From Aquitalea magnusonii (lineage in GTDB: Bacteria; Pseudomonadota; Gammaproteobacteria; Burkholderiales; Chromobacteriaceae): DNA of 64,000 nt. Location: positions 1 to 64,000 of the forward strand of contig NZ_QJKC01000007.1 in NCBI RefSeq assembly GCF_003202035.1, written 5' to 3'. Shown piece after piece: positions 35,473 to 44,557 of this stretch (positions are counted from its first letter, which is position 1; every line of letters starts with the position of its first letter). Under the pieces are notes generated by a model. The model was not told the DNA's origin. It searched no databases and saw only the letters and a list, made by a program, of their open reading frames with translations. The position numbers and the translations under genes are program-made.

Positions 35473-36666
35473 ATGGCCCATGCTCCACAAATCCGCATTC
35501 CTGCCACCTATATCCGTGGCGGCACCAGCAAGGGGGTGTTTTTCCGCCTGCAAGACCTGCCGGCCGCCGCGCAACAAGCCGGTCCGGTGCGTGACGCCAT
35601 CCTGATGCGGGTGATCGGCAGCCCCGACCCCTACGGCAAGCAGATCGACGGCATGGGCGGTGCCACCTCCAGCACCAGCAAGACGGTGATCCTGGCCAAG
35701 AGCAGTCGGCCCGATCACGATGTGGACTACCTGTTTGGCCAGGTGGCCATCGACAAGGCCTTTGTCGACTGGAGCGGCAACTGCGGCAACCTGTCCGCCG
35801 CCGTCGGCTCCTTTGCCATCATGAGCGGACTGGTAGACGCCAGCCGCATCCCGGCCAATGGCGTGGCCACCGTGCGCATCTGGCAGGCCAATATCAGCAA
35901 GACCATCATCGCCCACGTACCCATCACCAACGGTGAAGTACAGGAAACCGGTGATTTCGAGCTGGACGGCGTCACCTTCCCGGCCGCCGAAGTACAGCTG
36001 GAATTCCTCGACCCGGCCGACGAGGGCGAAGGCGATGGCGGCGGCGCGATGTTCCCCACCGGCAATGTGGTGGACACGCTGGATGTGCCGGGCGTGGGCA
36101 GTTTCCAGGCCACCATGATCAATGCCGGCATCCCCACCATCTTCCTGAACGCGGCCGAGCTGGGTTACAGCGGTAGCGAACTGCAGGAAGCCATCAATGG
36201 CGATGCCGCCGCACTGGCCCGCTTTGAAACCATCCGCGCCCATGGTGCAGTCCGCATGGGGCTGATCAAGGACCTTGCCGAAGCAGCCACCCGCCAGCAC
36301 ACGCCCAAGATTGCCTTTGTCGCTCCGCCTGCGGCCTATACCGCCTCCAGCGGCAAGGAAATCACCCCGGCAGACATCGACCTGCGCGTGCGTGCCATGT
36401 CCATGGGCAAGCTGCACCACGCCATGATGGGCACTGCGGCAGTGGCCATCGGCACCGCCGCCGCCATTCCCGGCACGCTGGTCAACCTGGCTGCCGGTGG
36501 CGGCGAACGCCAGTCGGTGCGCTTTGGCCACCCGTCCGGCACCCTGCGCGTCGGTGCGGAAGCCAGGCTGGTGGACGGCCAGTGGCAGGTGAGCAAGGCC
36601 ATCATGAGCCGTAGCGCCCGCGTGTTGATGGAAGGCTGGGTCCGCATCCCCGGCGACAGTGTCTGA
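35473..36666 (+). CDS. prpF: 2-Methylaconitate cis-trans isomerase PrpF
   Basis: 397 residues of the PrpF family (diaminopimelate-epimerase-like fold). Signatures are IPATYIRGGTSKGVFF at the N-terminus, GNCGNLSAAVG and FVAPP. It isomerises the AcnD product so that aconitase can hydrate it to 2-methylisocitrate. The ATG follows AGGAGAG. Last gene of the prp cluster; a terminator follows. Confidence 0.95.
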   Translation: MAHAPQIRIPATYIRGGTSKGVFFRLQDLPAAAQQAGPVRDAILMRVIGSPDPYGKQIDGMGGATSSTSKTVILAKSSRPDHDVDYLFGQVAIDKAFVDWSGNCGNLSAAVGSFAIMSGLVDASRIPANGVATVRIWQANISKTIIAHVPITNGEVQETGDFELDGVTFPAAEVQLEFLDPADEGEGDGGGAMFPTGNVVDTLDVPGVGSFQATMINAGIPTIFLNAAELGYSGSELQEAINGDAAALARFETIRAHGAVRMGLIKDLAEAATRQHTPKIAFVAPPAAYTASSGKEITPADIDLRVRAMSMGKLHHAMMGTAAVAIGTAAAIPGTLVNLAAGGGERQSVRFGHPSGTLRVGAEARLVDGQWQVSKAIMSRSARVLMEGWVRIPGDSV

Positions 36667-36688
36667 ATCCGCCTGCCTGCCCATGAAA

Positions 36689-36714
36689 ACGGCCACCCGC
36701 GGGTGGCCTTTTCA
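36689..36714. terminator. Terminator between prpF and the convergent diguanylate cyclase gene
   Basis: GGCCACCC (36691-36698) / GGGTGGCC (36701-36708), flanked by AAAAC on the left and TTTTC on the right, 24 nt after prpF. It is symmetrical and could work on both strands. Confidence 0.8.
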
Positions 36715-36738
36715 TTGCCTGCGCCGGCAGCGTGATGC

Positions 36739-38235
36739 TCAGTGCGCTGCCACCACCCGATTGCGCCCTGCCCGCTTGGCCTGGTACAGCGCCATATCAG
36801 CCTGCTTCACCCAGGCAGCCTTGTCCTGCATCACCATGGTGGTGGCCGCGACACCCAGGCTGAGCGTGACGCTCACCTCCACGTCGTTGCAATGCAGCGT
36901 CCTGGCTGCCATCTGCTGACGCAGGCGCTCGGCCAATTGCACGCCACCTTCCTGCGTGGTGTGCGGCAGCAGCAGCAGGAATTCCTCGCCACCGTAGCGG
37001 ATGGCGGTATCGATGGCACGGGTATGTTCCAGCAGCAGCGTGGCCACCCGCTCGATCACCCGGTCACCCACATCGTGGCCATATTCGTCATTCACCTGCT
37101 TGAAATGGTCGATATCCAGCATGATCAGCACGGCCTGCTGGCCAGAACGCTGGCTGCGCAGCCATTCCTGTTGCAGCACCTCGTCGCCGGAACGGCGATT
37201 GAGCAGACCGGTCAGGCCGTCCAGCCGGACCAGCTGCGCCAGATAGGCATTGCTCTGTTTCAGCGCGGTCAGCAACTGCTGGTTGCGCCCCTGCCAGTGC
37301 AGGAACAGCCGGTAGGCAAAGAAGGCATTGAACAGTACCTGCAAGGCAAACACCCAGAAGAACACCCAGCCGGTCTGGGTCATCACCGTGGCGGCTTGGC
37401 GGAGCTCAGGTGACAGACCATGTTGCAACTGCCCCAGCAACAGGCTGCTGCCCAGGCTGAGCGACAGGTAGCCGTACACCAGCGCCCCCAGGCTGACCAG
37501 CACCAGCAACAGCACGATCAGGTGGCGCGATTCCGCCTCACTGGCAGGCGGCAAGGCCTGGTGACGGCTGAGCCAGCGGTCGGTCGCCCGCCAGCTTTGA
37601 GCCAGGACCGGCCCCACCAGCAGCAGGTTTTGCAGGAAAAACCCCAGCCACCAACCCTGCCAGATGGGTAGCAGCTCGCTGAACGCCTGTTTGTTGCAAT
37701 AGGTCCAGATCAGCGCCCCGCTGGAACTGAAAATGCTGCCGACAAAAGACAGCTGGACAAAGTGCAGCACCGATTCCAGGCTGCGCAGGCCGCGCAACAT
37801 GGGCAAGGCGCGAAACCCCAGCACCATTACCGCCACACCCAGCGGATCGGCAAAGGCAAACAGGGCGGCCCACTGCCAAGCCATGCCGGCATACAAGGCC
37901 AGCACCAGCGTGGTCAGATAGGCTGGCAAGGCGCCCCACCACCAGCCCAGGCACAGGCTCCACCACAGGCTGATCAGCAGGGCCGGATACACGGTGATGT
38001 AAACCGTGACCCCGCCAAACTGCAGCGGCATGCCAGACCAGTTCTCCGCCACCGACAGCACACCCAGCCCCAGCGACAGCAGCACGCTGCACAGCCAGCC
38101 ACCAAACAGGATGCAGCGTTCACGCCGCGAAATGATGCGCCACAGCCGCCAGGGCGTGATGGCGGGCGGCCGCAGGGCAGCATCCGGGCTGGCCAGCGGC
38201 AATGCAGCAGAAGGTCCTGACACGTCTGTATTCAT
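36739..38235 (-). CDS. Membrane-bound diguanylate cyclase with MASE1-like sensor
   Basis: About 498 residues. Seven to nine hydrophobic segments occupy residues 35-310 (for example YPALLISLWWSLCLGWWWGA), resembling the MASE1 sensory domain. The C-terminal GGDEF domain has the active site RYGGEEFLLLLPH and an inhibitory I-site (RAID, five residues before GGEEF), so it should make c-di-GMP with product inhibition. The frame starts at 38334, but the ATG at 38235 is the more reasonable start; ribosome binding sites are weak for both. Confidence 0.88.
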   Translation of the reverse strand: MNTDVSGPSAALPLASPDAALRPPAITPWRLWRIISRRERCILFGGWLCSVLLSLGLGVLSVAENWSGMPLQFGGVTVYITVYPALLISLWWSLCLGWWWGALPAYLTTLVLALYAGMAWQWAALFAFADPLGVAVMVLGFRALPMLRGLRSLESVLHFVQLSFVGSIFSSSGALIWTYCNKQAFSELLPIWQGWWLGFFLQNLLLVGPVLAQSWRATDRWLSRHQALPPASEAESRHLIVLLLVLVSLGALVYGYLSLSLGSSLLLGQLQHGLSPELRQAATVMTQTGWVFFWVFALQVLFNAFFAYRLFLHWQGRNQQLLTALKQSNAYLAQLVRLDGLTGLLNRRSGDEVLQQEWLRSQRSGQQAVLIMLDIDHFKQVNDEYGHDVGDRVIERVATLLLEHTRAIDTAIRYGGEEFLLLLPHTTQEGGVQLAERLRQQMAARTLHCNDVEVSVTLSLGVAATTMVMQDKAAWVKQADMALYQAKRAGRNRVVAAH

Positions 38236-38401
38236 GAGAGAGGTCGAACAAGGGCAAAGTAAAGTCAGCCGGACAGCGTCCGCCACCGCAGGGTGCTGGC
38301 CGGCCGCCCCGGAGGGGCTGACAGCAGCGGGCATGAGGCGATGGTGACACTAGCATAGTTCAATGACAGGCAGGTTGGTGCAACGCATCAGCGACAGGCA
38401 T

Positions 38402-38425
38402 AAAAAAACCGCCAACGGCGGTTTT
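38402..38425 (-). terminator. Rho-independent terminator of psd
   Basis: AAAACCGCC (38405-38413) / GGCGGTTTT (38417-38425) with an AAC loop. On the minus strand seven T's follow. It lies 5 nt after the psd stop codon. Confidence 0.85.
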
Positions 38426-38429
38426 GCTC

Positions 38430-39278
38430 TCAGGCCATGTCGGCCATGCACTCTCCCAGTCGGACCGGGCTGGCGGGCTGCCACTGCTGATTGAACTGCA
38501 AGCCGGTGGACTGCGGAAACAGCAACACCACGGTGGAACCGAGCTGGAAGCGGCCCATCTCCTCCCCCTTGCCGATAACGATATGCTGGTCCTGGTAGTC
38601 CCAGCGCTGGATCCGGTCCGGACGCGGCGGATTCACCACACCATGCCAGGTTGTGGCCATGCTGCCGACGATGGTGGCCCCCACCAGGGTCAGCACAAAG
38701 CGGCCATGCGGCCCGTCAAACTCGCATACCACCCGTTCATTACGGGCAAACAGCCCCGGCACACCACGCGCCGTGGCCGGATTCACCGAAAACAGCGCAC
38801 CCGGCACATAAGTCATGCTCAGCAGGCGGCCATCGCAAGGCATGTGGATGCGGTGATAATCACGCGGGCTCAGGTAGATGGTGGCAAAGAAACCATTCTG
38901 ATAGTGCGCGGCCATGGCCGTATCGCCGCCCACCAGCGCGGTGGTGGAGTAGTCATGCCCCTTGGCCTGGAAAATCTGGTCTTGCCGGATGGGTCCGAAC
39001 TGGCTGATGGCACCATCCACCGGGCAGATCAGTGCGGCATCGGCCAATGGACGCGCCCCGGCGCGCAGCGGCCGGGTAAAAAACTGGTTGAAGCTGGGAT
39101 AACTGGCAATATCGGGGTTGGCCGCCTCGGCCATATTGACCTGATAACGGCCGACAAACCAGCGAATCACCGCCGTGGTCAACCCTCCGGCCTCGGCACT
39201 GGCCAGTTTGCCGGCCAGAATGGTCAAAGCCTGCTTGGGCAGGAGATATTGCAGCCATACGGCGAATCGTTCGGACAC
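38430..39278 (-). CDS. psd: Phosphatidylserine decarboxylase proenzyme
   Basis: About 282 residues. The motif LGST with Ser248 is the self-cleavage site that creates the pyruvoyl prosthetic group; HDYSTTALVGG and DYHRIHMP are further family motifs. It converts phosphatidylserine to phosphatidylethanolamine at the inner membrane. The open frame continues to 39566, but that extension has no family similarity; a GTG at 39278 before SERFAVWLQYLLPKQ gives the usual start and length. Confidence 0.93.
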   Translation of the reverse strand: MSERFAVWLQYLLPKQALTILAGKLASAEAGGLTTAVIRWFVGRYQVNMAEAANPDIASYPSFNQFFTRPLRAGARPLADAALICPVDGAISQFGPIRQDQIFQAKGHDYSTTALVGGDTAMAAHYQNGFFATIYLSPRDYHRIHMPCDGRLLSMTYVPGALFSVNPATARGVPGLFARNERVVCEFDGPHGRFVLTLVGATIVGSMATTWHGVVNPPRPDRIQRWDYQDQHIVIGKGEEMGRFQLGSTVVLLFPQSTGLQFNQQWQPASPVRLGECMADMA

Positions 39279-39465
39279 TATTTCAACACTCTGGAATGCG
39301 GACAGCCGGACATTATAAGCCGGACTCAGGGTGAAGCGAAATGCGGGCCTGCATTTGGCAGCACAGCCAATGACTGACCGCCTCAACTGGAAAAGAGGAC
39401 AGGTGCTATCTAGAATGCAGACGGGACATCTCTCTCCACCCCCTGTCCTCACACAAGGAACCACG

Positions 39466-40014
39466 ATGAGCACACTGAAAGTACTGGGCATCTGTGGCAG
39501 CCTGCGTCGCGCATCCACCAATATGGGCTTGCTGCGATATGCCAAGGCACACGCACCAGCAGGCATCCAGATCGAGATCGCAGACCTTGGCCAGCTGCCT
39601 TTTTACAATGCCGACATCAGCGAAAAACCGGCCGCCGTGCAGCAACTGCTGGCGCAGCTGGCCAGTGCCGATGCCCTGCTGCTGGCCTGCCCGGAATACA
39701 ATTACTCGATGGCTCCGGCGCTGAAAAACGCGCTGGACTGGGCCTCGCGCGAGCCGGACAACGCACTGCTGGCCGGCAAGGCGGTCGCCATTGTCGGCGC
39801 AGGTGGCGGCATGGGGACGTCCCGCGCGCAATACCATCTGCGCCAGACCTGCGTATACCTCGACCTGCACCCGCTGAACCGGCCGGAAGTGTTTGCCAAT
39901 GCCTTTGCCGGCGGCTTTGATGCCGAAGGCAATCTGACCGATGAACGCCTGCAAGGACTGGTGGTGCAACAACTGCAGGCACTGCAAGCCTGGGCCAGCC
40001 AGCTGTCTGCCTAA
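39466..40014 (+). CDS. NAD(P)H-dependent FMN reductase family protein
   Basis: 182 residues of the flavodoxin-like NADPH-dependent FMN reductase fold: N-terminal phosphate-binding GICGSLRRASTNMGLL and the flavin site CPEYNYSMAPALKNALDWASR. Relatives reduce FMN, quinones, chromate or azo dyes; the physiological substrate here is not clear. ATG at 39466 follows AAGGAA. It is divergent from psd. Confidence 0.9.
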   Translation: MSTLKVLGICGSLRRASTNMGLLRYAKAHAPAGIQIEIADLGQLPFYNADISEKPAAVQQLLAQLASADALLLACPEYNYSMAPALKNALDWASREPDNALLAGKAVAIVGAGGGMGTSRAQYHLRQTCVYLDLHPLNRPEVFANAFAGGFDAEGNLTDERLQGLVVQQLQALQAWASQLSA

Positions 40015-40169
40015 GCCAGCAAGCAGTCACACCCGGCCGGGGCTGCCGCAGGGCGCACCGGCCTGATTGCATTGTTTTTTACTAAAATTTTCCCGCCAGC
40101 GACCGATAATGAGACAGTAGCCTGCCACTTTGCCGGCATGCTTCATCACTATCACCATGGGAGTCGCTC

Positions 40170-40844
40170 ATGAGCATCAGCAGCATTCCGGGCAACAGCC
40201 TGTCGCTTTACGCCAGCCTCAGCAGCACGACCCTGACCGATAGCAAGACCGGCGACAGCATCAACAGCAGCACACTGACCGTGGACGAAGTGGTCAGCCT
40301 GGGCCAGAACGACAGCGGCACACAGTCGCTGACCTACGGCAAACCAAGCAGCAGCACCACCGCTGCCCCGGTGGATGTGTCAGCCTTGCTGGCCAAGTCC
40401 AACCAGCAAGTGTCGGACTTCCTCAAGCTGCTGGGCAATCTGGTGCAACAGCAGGGCCTGCAATGGAACAAGGTGGTCAGTGGCGAACAAAAGCTGACGG
40501 TCGACCCGCAAACCAAGGCCGCAGCCACCCAGGCGGTGTCCGAGGATGGCGAGCTGGGCGTAAAGAACACCGCACGGCGCATCCTGGATTTTGCCAGGCT
40601 GGGCATAGGCAACGACCCCAGCAAGATCGATACCCTCCGCGCCGCAGTACAACAGGGCTTTGATGAGGCCAAACAGGCTTTTGGCGGCAGCCTGCCCGAC
40701 ATCAGCAACCAGACCCACGACGCCATCATGGCCACGCTGGACGACTGGCAGAAGAACGGCCTGCCCAGCAATAACGACTACACGCTGATCCGCCCGGACT
40801 TGCAGCAAGACAACAGCCAGAACACGTCGGCAAGCAGCAGCTGA
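40170..40844 (+). CDS. Hypothetical protein with DUF5610-like C-terminal half
   Basis: 224 residues. The first 80 are Ser/Thr/Asn-rich and low in complexity (SISSIPGNSLSLYASLSST). The second part (about 125-210) is helical, with NTARRILDFARLGIG, VQQGFDEAKQAFGGSLPDIS and IMATLDDWQKNGLP. That pattern recalls the DUF5610 family, but I am only moderately sure. It has no signal peptide or membrane segment. Its own transcription unit is suggested by about 150 nt upstream and a hairpin downstream. Function unknown. Confidence 0.7.
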   Translation: MSISSIPGNSLSLYASLSSTTLTDSKTGDSINSSTLTVDEVVSLGQNDSGTQSLTYGKPSSSTTAAPVDVSALLAKSNQQVSDFLKLLGNLVQQQGLQWNKVVSGEQKLTVDPQTKAAATQAVSEDGELGVKNTARRILDFARLGIGNDPSKIDTLRAAVQQGFDEAKQAFGGSLPDISNQTHDAIMATLDDWQKNGLPSNNDYTLIRPDLQQDNSQNTSASSS

Positions 40845-40848
40845 GCCA

Positions 40849-40880
40849 TGCCCGCAACCCGCGTCACCGGGCTGCGGGCA
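40849..40880. terminator. Hairpin between convergent genes
   Basis: TGCCCGCA-A-CCCG (40849-40861) / CGGG-C-TGCGGGCA (40868-40880) forms a 12-bp stem with one mismatch. There is no T-run, so it may be a weak or Rho-assisted terminator. Confidence 0.45.
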
Positions 40881-40890
40881 GCAACACCCA

Positions 40891-41676
40891 TCAGTAAATA
40901 TCGCGCCCGAAATACTGCACGCTCAGCTTCTTGAAGCTGCCATTGGCGCGCACCGCGGCAATCGCCTTGTTCAGACGCGCCACCAGCTCCTTGTCTTCCT
41001 TGCGCACCGCCATGCCGGCGCCGGAGCCCAGCACCTCGCGCTCGGCGGCATTGTCGCCATTGATGGACGGGCCGACAAAGGCAAAGCCCTTGCCCGGCTC
41101 GCTCTTGAGGAAGCCGGCCTCCACCTGCAGCTCGTCCTGGAAGCTGGCATCCAGCCGGCCATTCACCAGGTCGGCATAGGCCTTGTCCTGGTCTTCATAG
41201 CGCACCACATCCATGCCGCGCGGCCCCCAGAACTTGCTCAGATACATGTCGGCCGTGGTCCCGCGCTGCACCCCCACCCGCTTGCCCTTCATGCCTTCGG
41301 CAGTAAATTTGAGCGTGCTGCCCTTGGCCGCGATCAGCCGTTGTGGCGTGCGGAAATAGCGCTCGCTGAAGGTCACCGCCTTGGCCCGATCAGCGGTAAT
41401 GGTCATCGACGACATGATCACATCGTATTTCTTGGCAATCAGGCCGGGAATGATGCCATCCCAGTCCTGATTGATCAGCGTGCAGTGCGCCTTCATCTCC
41501 TTGCACAGCGCCATGGCCAGATCGGCCTCAAATCCGACGATCTGCCCGGCAGGGTTCAGCGACTCGAACGGCGGATAAGTGGCATCCATGCCGATACGCA
41601 GATTGTTCAGATCGGTCGCGCCAGCCTGTACGGCAGCAGCGGACAGCAATACGGCACACCAGGATTGCAGCTTCAT
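40891..41676 (-). CDS. Polar/basic amino-acid ABC transporter substrate-binding protein
   Basis: 261 residues with a signal peptide (CAVLLSAAAVQAGA). Family 3 binding-protein motifs are LRIGMDATYPPFESLNPAGQ(I)VGFEADLAMALC and DVIMSSMTITADRAKAV(T)FSERY, most like lysine/arginine/ornithine or histidine binders. The ATG at 41676 has GGAGG 7 nt upstream; the longer frame is rejected. No permease or ATPase gene is adjacent, so it must share a transporter or have another role. It lies 110 nt downstream of a PLP decarboxylase gene on the same strand. Confidence 0.9.
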   Translation of the reverse strand: MKLQSWCAVLLSAAAVQAGATDLNNLRIGMDATYPPFESLNPAGQIVGFEADLAMALCKEMKAHCTLINQDWDGIIPGLIAKKYDVIMSSMTITADRAKAVTFSERYFRTPQRLIAAKGSTLKFTAEGMKGKRVGVQRGTTADMYLSKFWGPRGMDVVRYEDQDKAYADLVNGRLDASFQDELQVEAGFLKSEPGKGFAFVGPSINGDNAAEREVLGSGAGMAVRKEDKELVARLNKAIAAVRANGSFKKLSVQYFGRDIY

Positions 41677-41786
41677 CTTGATTCCTCCGGACTGGGTGAG
41701 TAGACAAACGCACGACAAGGGACGGCTTGGCGTTATCACGCCACACCCGTCAAGGGGCGTGGCGGTATGGCAAGACTTTCTGACCA

Positions 41787-43172
41787 TCAGGCGAGGTCAC
41801 GCTCCAGCAACAACATGTCGTCAAAGCGTTCCTGACGACGGATCAGGCGGTAATGACCGGCGTCCTCGATCAGCACCGCGGCCGAGCGCGGCTGGGCGTT
41901 GTATACCGTCTGGTTTTCCAGCTGATAGGCGCCGACATCCAGAAAAGCCAGCACATCGCCCACGGCACTGGCTTCGGGCAGCAGGAACTGCTCGCCCAGC
42001 GGGCCGTGGCGGAAGTAGTCGCCGCCATCGCACAAGGGTCCGCCCAGCTTGACCGGCTGATTGTGGCTGTCCGTGATGCGGCTGGCGTTGTAAACGTAGA
42101 AATACCAGTCCTTGTAATCCGGAATGGCGTTGAAACCGGCATCCAGCATGCGCCAGTCCACCTGGCCTTCCACACTGCCATCTTCATTGAGCAGGGTCTT
42201 GCGCTTGCCGCTGACCAGGCCGGTCAGCAATACCGCCGCACTGCCCACCACCTTGCGCCCCGGCTCGATGCAGATTTCGATGTCCTGGCGCCAGGCATGC
42301 ACTGCGCGGATCACCGCGTCAGCAAATTCCGCCGCGCCAATGGCCGGCTGCATATTGTCCGGCCCACCCAGGCCACGGTCGCTGGCATAACGGTAGGGCG
42401 TGGGAATGCCGCCACCGACATTGATCATGTCAAAACGGATGTTGAGCGTGCTTTCCAGCCGGCGCGCCGTTTCCACCAGCACGCGGGTCGCCGCGGCAAA
42501 CGGTTCGGCATCCGGCACCTGGTCGCCCACATGCATGTGCAGGCCACACAGGCGCACATGTGGCATGGCGGCGACCTGACGGCAAATCCGCTCGGCATCG
42601 GCCAGATCCACCCCGGACTTGGCGCGGAAAGCCGTCATCAGCCCCTCGTGCGTGGCGGCCCGGACATTCGGCTCCACCCGCAGGCAGATACGTACCGGGG
42701 TTTGCAACTGACGGCTGATGCGGTCGATGGCCAGCAGCTCCTGCTCGCTGTCCACATTGATGGCGTGCAATTGCTGGCGGATGGCGAATTCCAGTTCTTC
42801 ATCACGCTTGACCACGCCGTTGTAGACGATCTCATTGCCGGCAAAACCGGCCGCCAGGCAGCGGCGGATTTCATTGGCGGAATTGGCCTCGATGCTGATG
42901 CCGGTGGCACGCACCACCTGCAGCACGGCCAGCAGCGAGCAGGCCTTGGAGGCATAGCAGATGCGGGTATTGGCGTGGCTGGCAAAAGCCTGCTGGATTT
43001 CCGCGATATTGCGGCGGATTTCCGGCGCGGAATAGACAAACAAGGGCGAGCCGAACTCTGCGGCCAGTGCCGGCAGATCCACCCCTTCGCATTGCAGATG
43101 GCCGCTGCCGGCGCTCAGCCGGCGGTCATGCTGCAGGGTGTATTGCCGTTGGGAATCATAATCGTGGTGCAT
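41787..43172 (-). CDS. PLP-dependent decarboxylase of the diaminopimelate/ornithine (fold III) family
   Basis: 461 residues. The N-terminal alanine-racemase-like barrel carries the PLP lysine in ICYASKACSLLAVL. Other landmarks are LCGLHMHVGDQ, the glycine-rich phosphate loop INVGGGIPTPY, CIEPGRKVV and the C-terminal CDGGDYFRHG. The family includes LysA, carboxynorspermidine decarboxylase and bacterial ornithine/arginine decarboxylases. The context (divergent LysR, downstream basic-amino-acid binding protein) suggests amino-acid catabolism or a specialised product rather than housekeeping lysine synthesis. Exact substrate unknown. Confidence 0.85.
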   Translation of the reverse strand: MHHDYDSQRQYTLQHDRRLSAGSGHLQCEGVDLPALAAEFGSPLFVYSAPEIRRNIAEIQQAFASHANTRICYASKACSLLAVLQVVRATGISIEANSANEIRRCLAAGFAGNEIVYNGVVKRDEELEFAIRQQLHAINVDSEQELLAIDRISRQLQTPVRICLRVEPNVRAATHEGLMTAFRAKSGVDLADAERICRQVAAMPHVRLCGLHMHVGDQVPDAEPFAAATRVLVETARRLESTLNIRFDMINVGGGIPTPYRYASDRGLGGPDNMQPAIGAAEFADAVIRAVHAWRQDIEICIEPGRKVVGSAAVLLTGLVSGKRKTLLNEDGSVEGQVDWRMLDAGFNAIPDYKDWYFYVYNASRITDSHNQPVKLGGPLCDGGDYFRHGPLGEQFLLPEASAVGDVLAFLDVGAYQLENQTVYNAQPRSAAVLIEDAGHYRLIRRQERFDDMLLLERDLA

Positions 43173-43268
43173 GGCGTCTCCGTTTGCTGGTGCTGTTTGT
43201 TGCCAAACATACGGAAATCACCTAATTTGCACGAACGAATTATTGGCATGGAACTATTCCATCTTGTC

Positions 43269-44162
43269 ATGAACGACACCCATCACCTTCCCTCGCTCTC
43301 CGCCCTGCGTGCCTTTGTCGCCGTAGTGCAGAGCGGCAGCTTTACCGAAGCGGCACGCCGGCTCTTCCTGACCCAGGGCGCCATCAGCAAGCAGATCCGC
43401 CTGCTGGAGGAGCATTACGGCACGCCCCTGCTGCAACGCCACAGCCGGCAGGTGCAGCCCACGCCATCGGGCCGCACCCTGCTGCCGGTCGCACAAGACG
43501 TGGTGGAAAGACTGAAAGAAGTGGAAAGACGGCTGAAAACCCAGACCGACATCCTGTCGCTGCAGGTGTATGTCAGCTTTGCCGTGCGCTGGCTGATGCC
43601 ACGGCTGGGCAGTTTCTACCAGCAATACCCGCTGACCCAGCTGCGCATCGACAGCATGGTGTATGAGCCCTCGGAGCTGGACCCGGGCATCGACCGGGCC
43701 TACATCCTGTTTGGCCGCGGTCACTGGCCCAATATGCAGGCCGAATTGCTGCTGGCGGAAAGGCTGAGCCCGGTGTGTGCGCCCGGCATGCTGCCGCAGC
43801 TGACCTGCCTGGATGATCTGGCCGGTCAGACGCTGTTCCACACCACCCGCGATTACGAGGAGTGGATGGCCTGGCTGGCCACCCGGCAGATCAGCTCGCT
43901 GGCGCAATACAAACATCAGGTGGTGGACCTGCACCACCTGGCCTGGACGGCGGCGGCCAGCGGGCTGGGCGTGGCCATCGGTGACATGGCCTTGCTGAAG
44001 GACGAGCTGCAACAGGGCCGGCTGGCATGCCCCTTCGACAGCGTGCTGGAAACCGGCTGCGGCTATTACCTGGCTTATCCCGACAGCTATGCCGACCATC
44101 CCGGTCTGCAGGCACTGCTGGGCTGGCTGCGGCAACAGGCTGCCGCGGATGAGGCTGCATAG
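43269..44162 (+). CDS. LysR-type transcriptional regulator (GcvA-like)
   Basis: About 297 residues. The N-terminal winged HTH has LPSLSALRAFVAVVQSGSFT and LTQGAISKQIRLLEE, and a periplasmic-binding-protein-like effector domain follows. It is divergent from the decarboxylase gene with about 96 nt between starts, the usual arrangement for a LysR protein controlling its neighbour. A second in-frame ATG at 43248 is possible; 43269 fits the short N-terminus of GcvA-like members. The frame is open much further upstream, antisense to the decarboxylase, but that part is not coding. Confidence 0.9.
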   Translation: MNDTHHLPSLSALRAFVAVVQSGSFTEAARRLFLTQGAISKQIRLLEEHYGTPLLQRHSRQVQPTPSGRTLLPVAQDVVERLKEVERRLKTQTDILSLQVYVSFAVRWLMPRLGSFYQQYPLTQLRIDSMVYEPSELDPGIDRAYILFGRGHWPNMQAELLLAERLSPVCAPGMLPQLTCLDDLAGQTLFHTTRDYEEWMAWLATRQISSLAQYKHQVVDLHHLAWTAAASGLGVAIGDMALLKDELQQGRLACPFDSVLETGCGYYLAYPDSYADHPGLQALLGWLRQQAAADEAA

Positions 44163-44166
44163 AAAA

Positions 44167-44188
44167 AGCCCGGCATGGCGGCCGGGCT
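44167..44188 (-). terminator. Terminator of the KorA-like gene
   Basis: AGCCCGGC (44167-44174) / GCCGGGCT (44181-44188). On the minus strand a run of five T's follows, 23 nt after the stop of the gene at 44212. It is nearly the same stem as the tex terminator. Confidence 0.75.
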
Positions 44189-44211
44189 GCAAGTCAACAA
44201 CAGAGGAGAAA

Positions 44212-44424
44212 TTACAGGGGCAGATGCCCGGACAGGGCATTGAGCTTGCGTAGTGCGAGGCGGAAACGGGTATGGGCACGGGATACGGTGGACTCGCTGA
44301 TATCCATTTGCTGGGCGGCAAAATAGCCGGTCATGCCTTCCACTTCCATCAGCCACACGGCTTCGCGCGAGCGTTTTTTCAGGCCGATCAGGTCGGCAAC
44401 CTGGTTGAAATCGTCAAGTTTCAT
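44212..44424 (-). CDS. Small KorA/TrfB-like helix-turn-helix protein
   Basis: 70 residues. An N-terminal helix MKLDDFNQVADLIGL is followed by EAVWLMEVEGMT and a helix-turn-helix-like segment AAQQMDISESTVSRAHTRFR. The arrangement resembles the TrfB/KorA family of plasmid repressors, but the protein lacks their C-terminal dimer domain. The ATG at 44424 has GGAG 9-10 nt upstream and is preferred over in-frame starts at 44442/44445. A perfect FNR/Anr box lies 134 nt upstream and a terminator follows. Targets are unknown. Confidence 0.7.
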   Translation of the reverse strand: MKLDDFNQVADLIGLKKRSREAVWLMEVEGMTGYFAAQQMDISESTVSRAHTRFRLALRKLNALSGHLPL

Positions 44425-44557
44425 GGCTCTGATCTCCGACATCAAACTGGGGTGACTTGGCGCTGCCAGTTTCTACCCGGGCGGGCAACACCGGCAAGAC
44501 AGCAAACCGCAGCGGCTTGTTATTGCAGCATAGATGCTTGCATAAAAAATGCATTGT

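Noticed and set aside
39279-39566. N-terminal extension of Psd to 39566
   Set aside because: The added residues have no relation to the family and overlap the divergent FMN reductase start region.
41853-44162. 769-residue plus-strand open frame that would fuse an N-terminal domain to the LysR regulator
   Set aside because: The first 470 codons run antisense to the well-supported decarboxylase and have shadow composition (Gln/His/Ala-rich); only the LysR part is coding.
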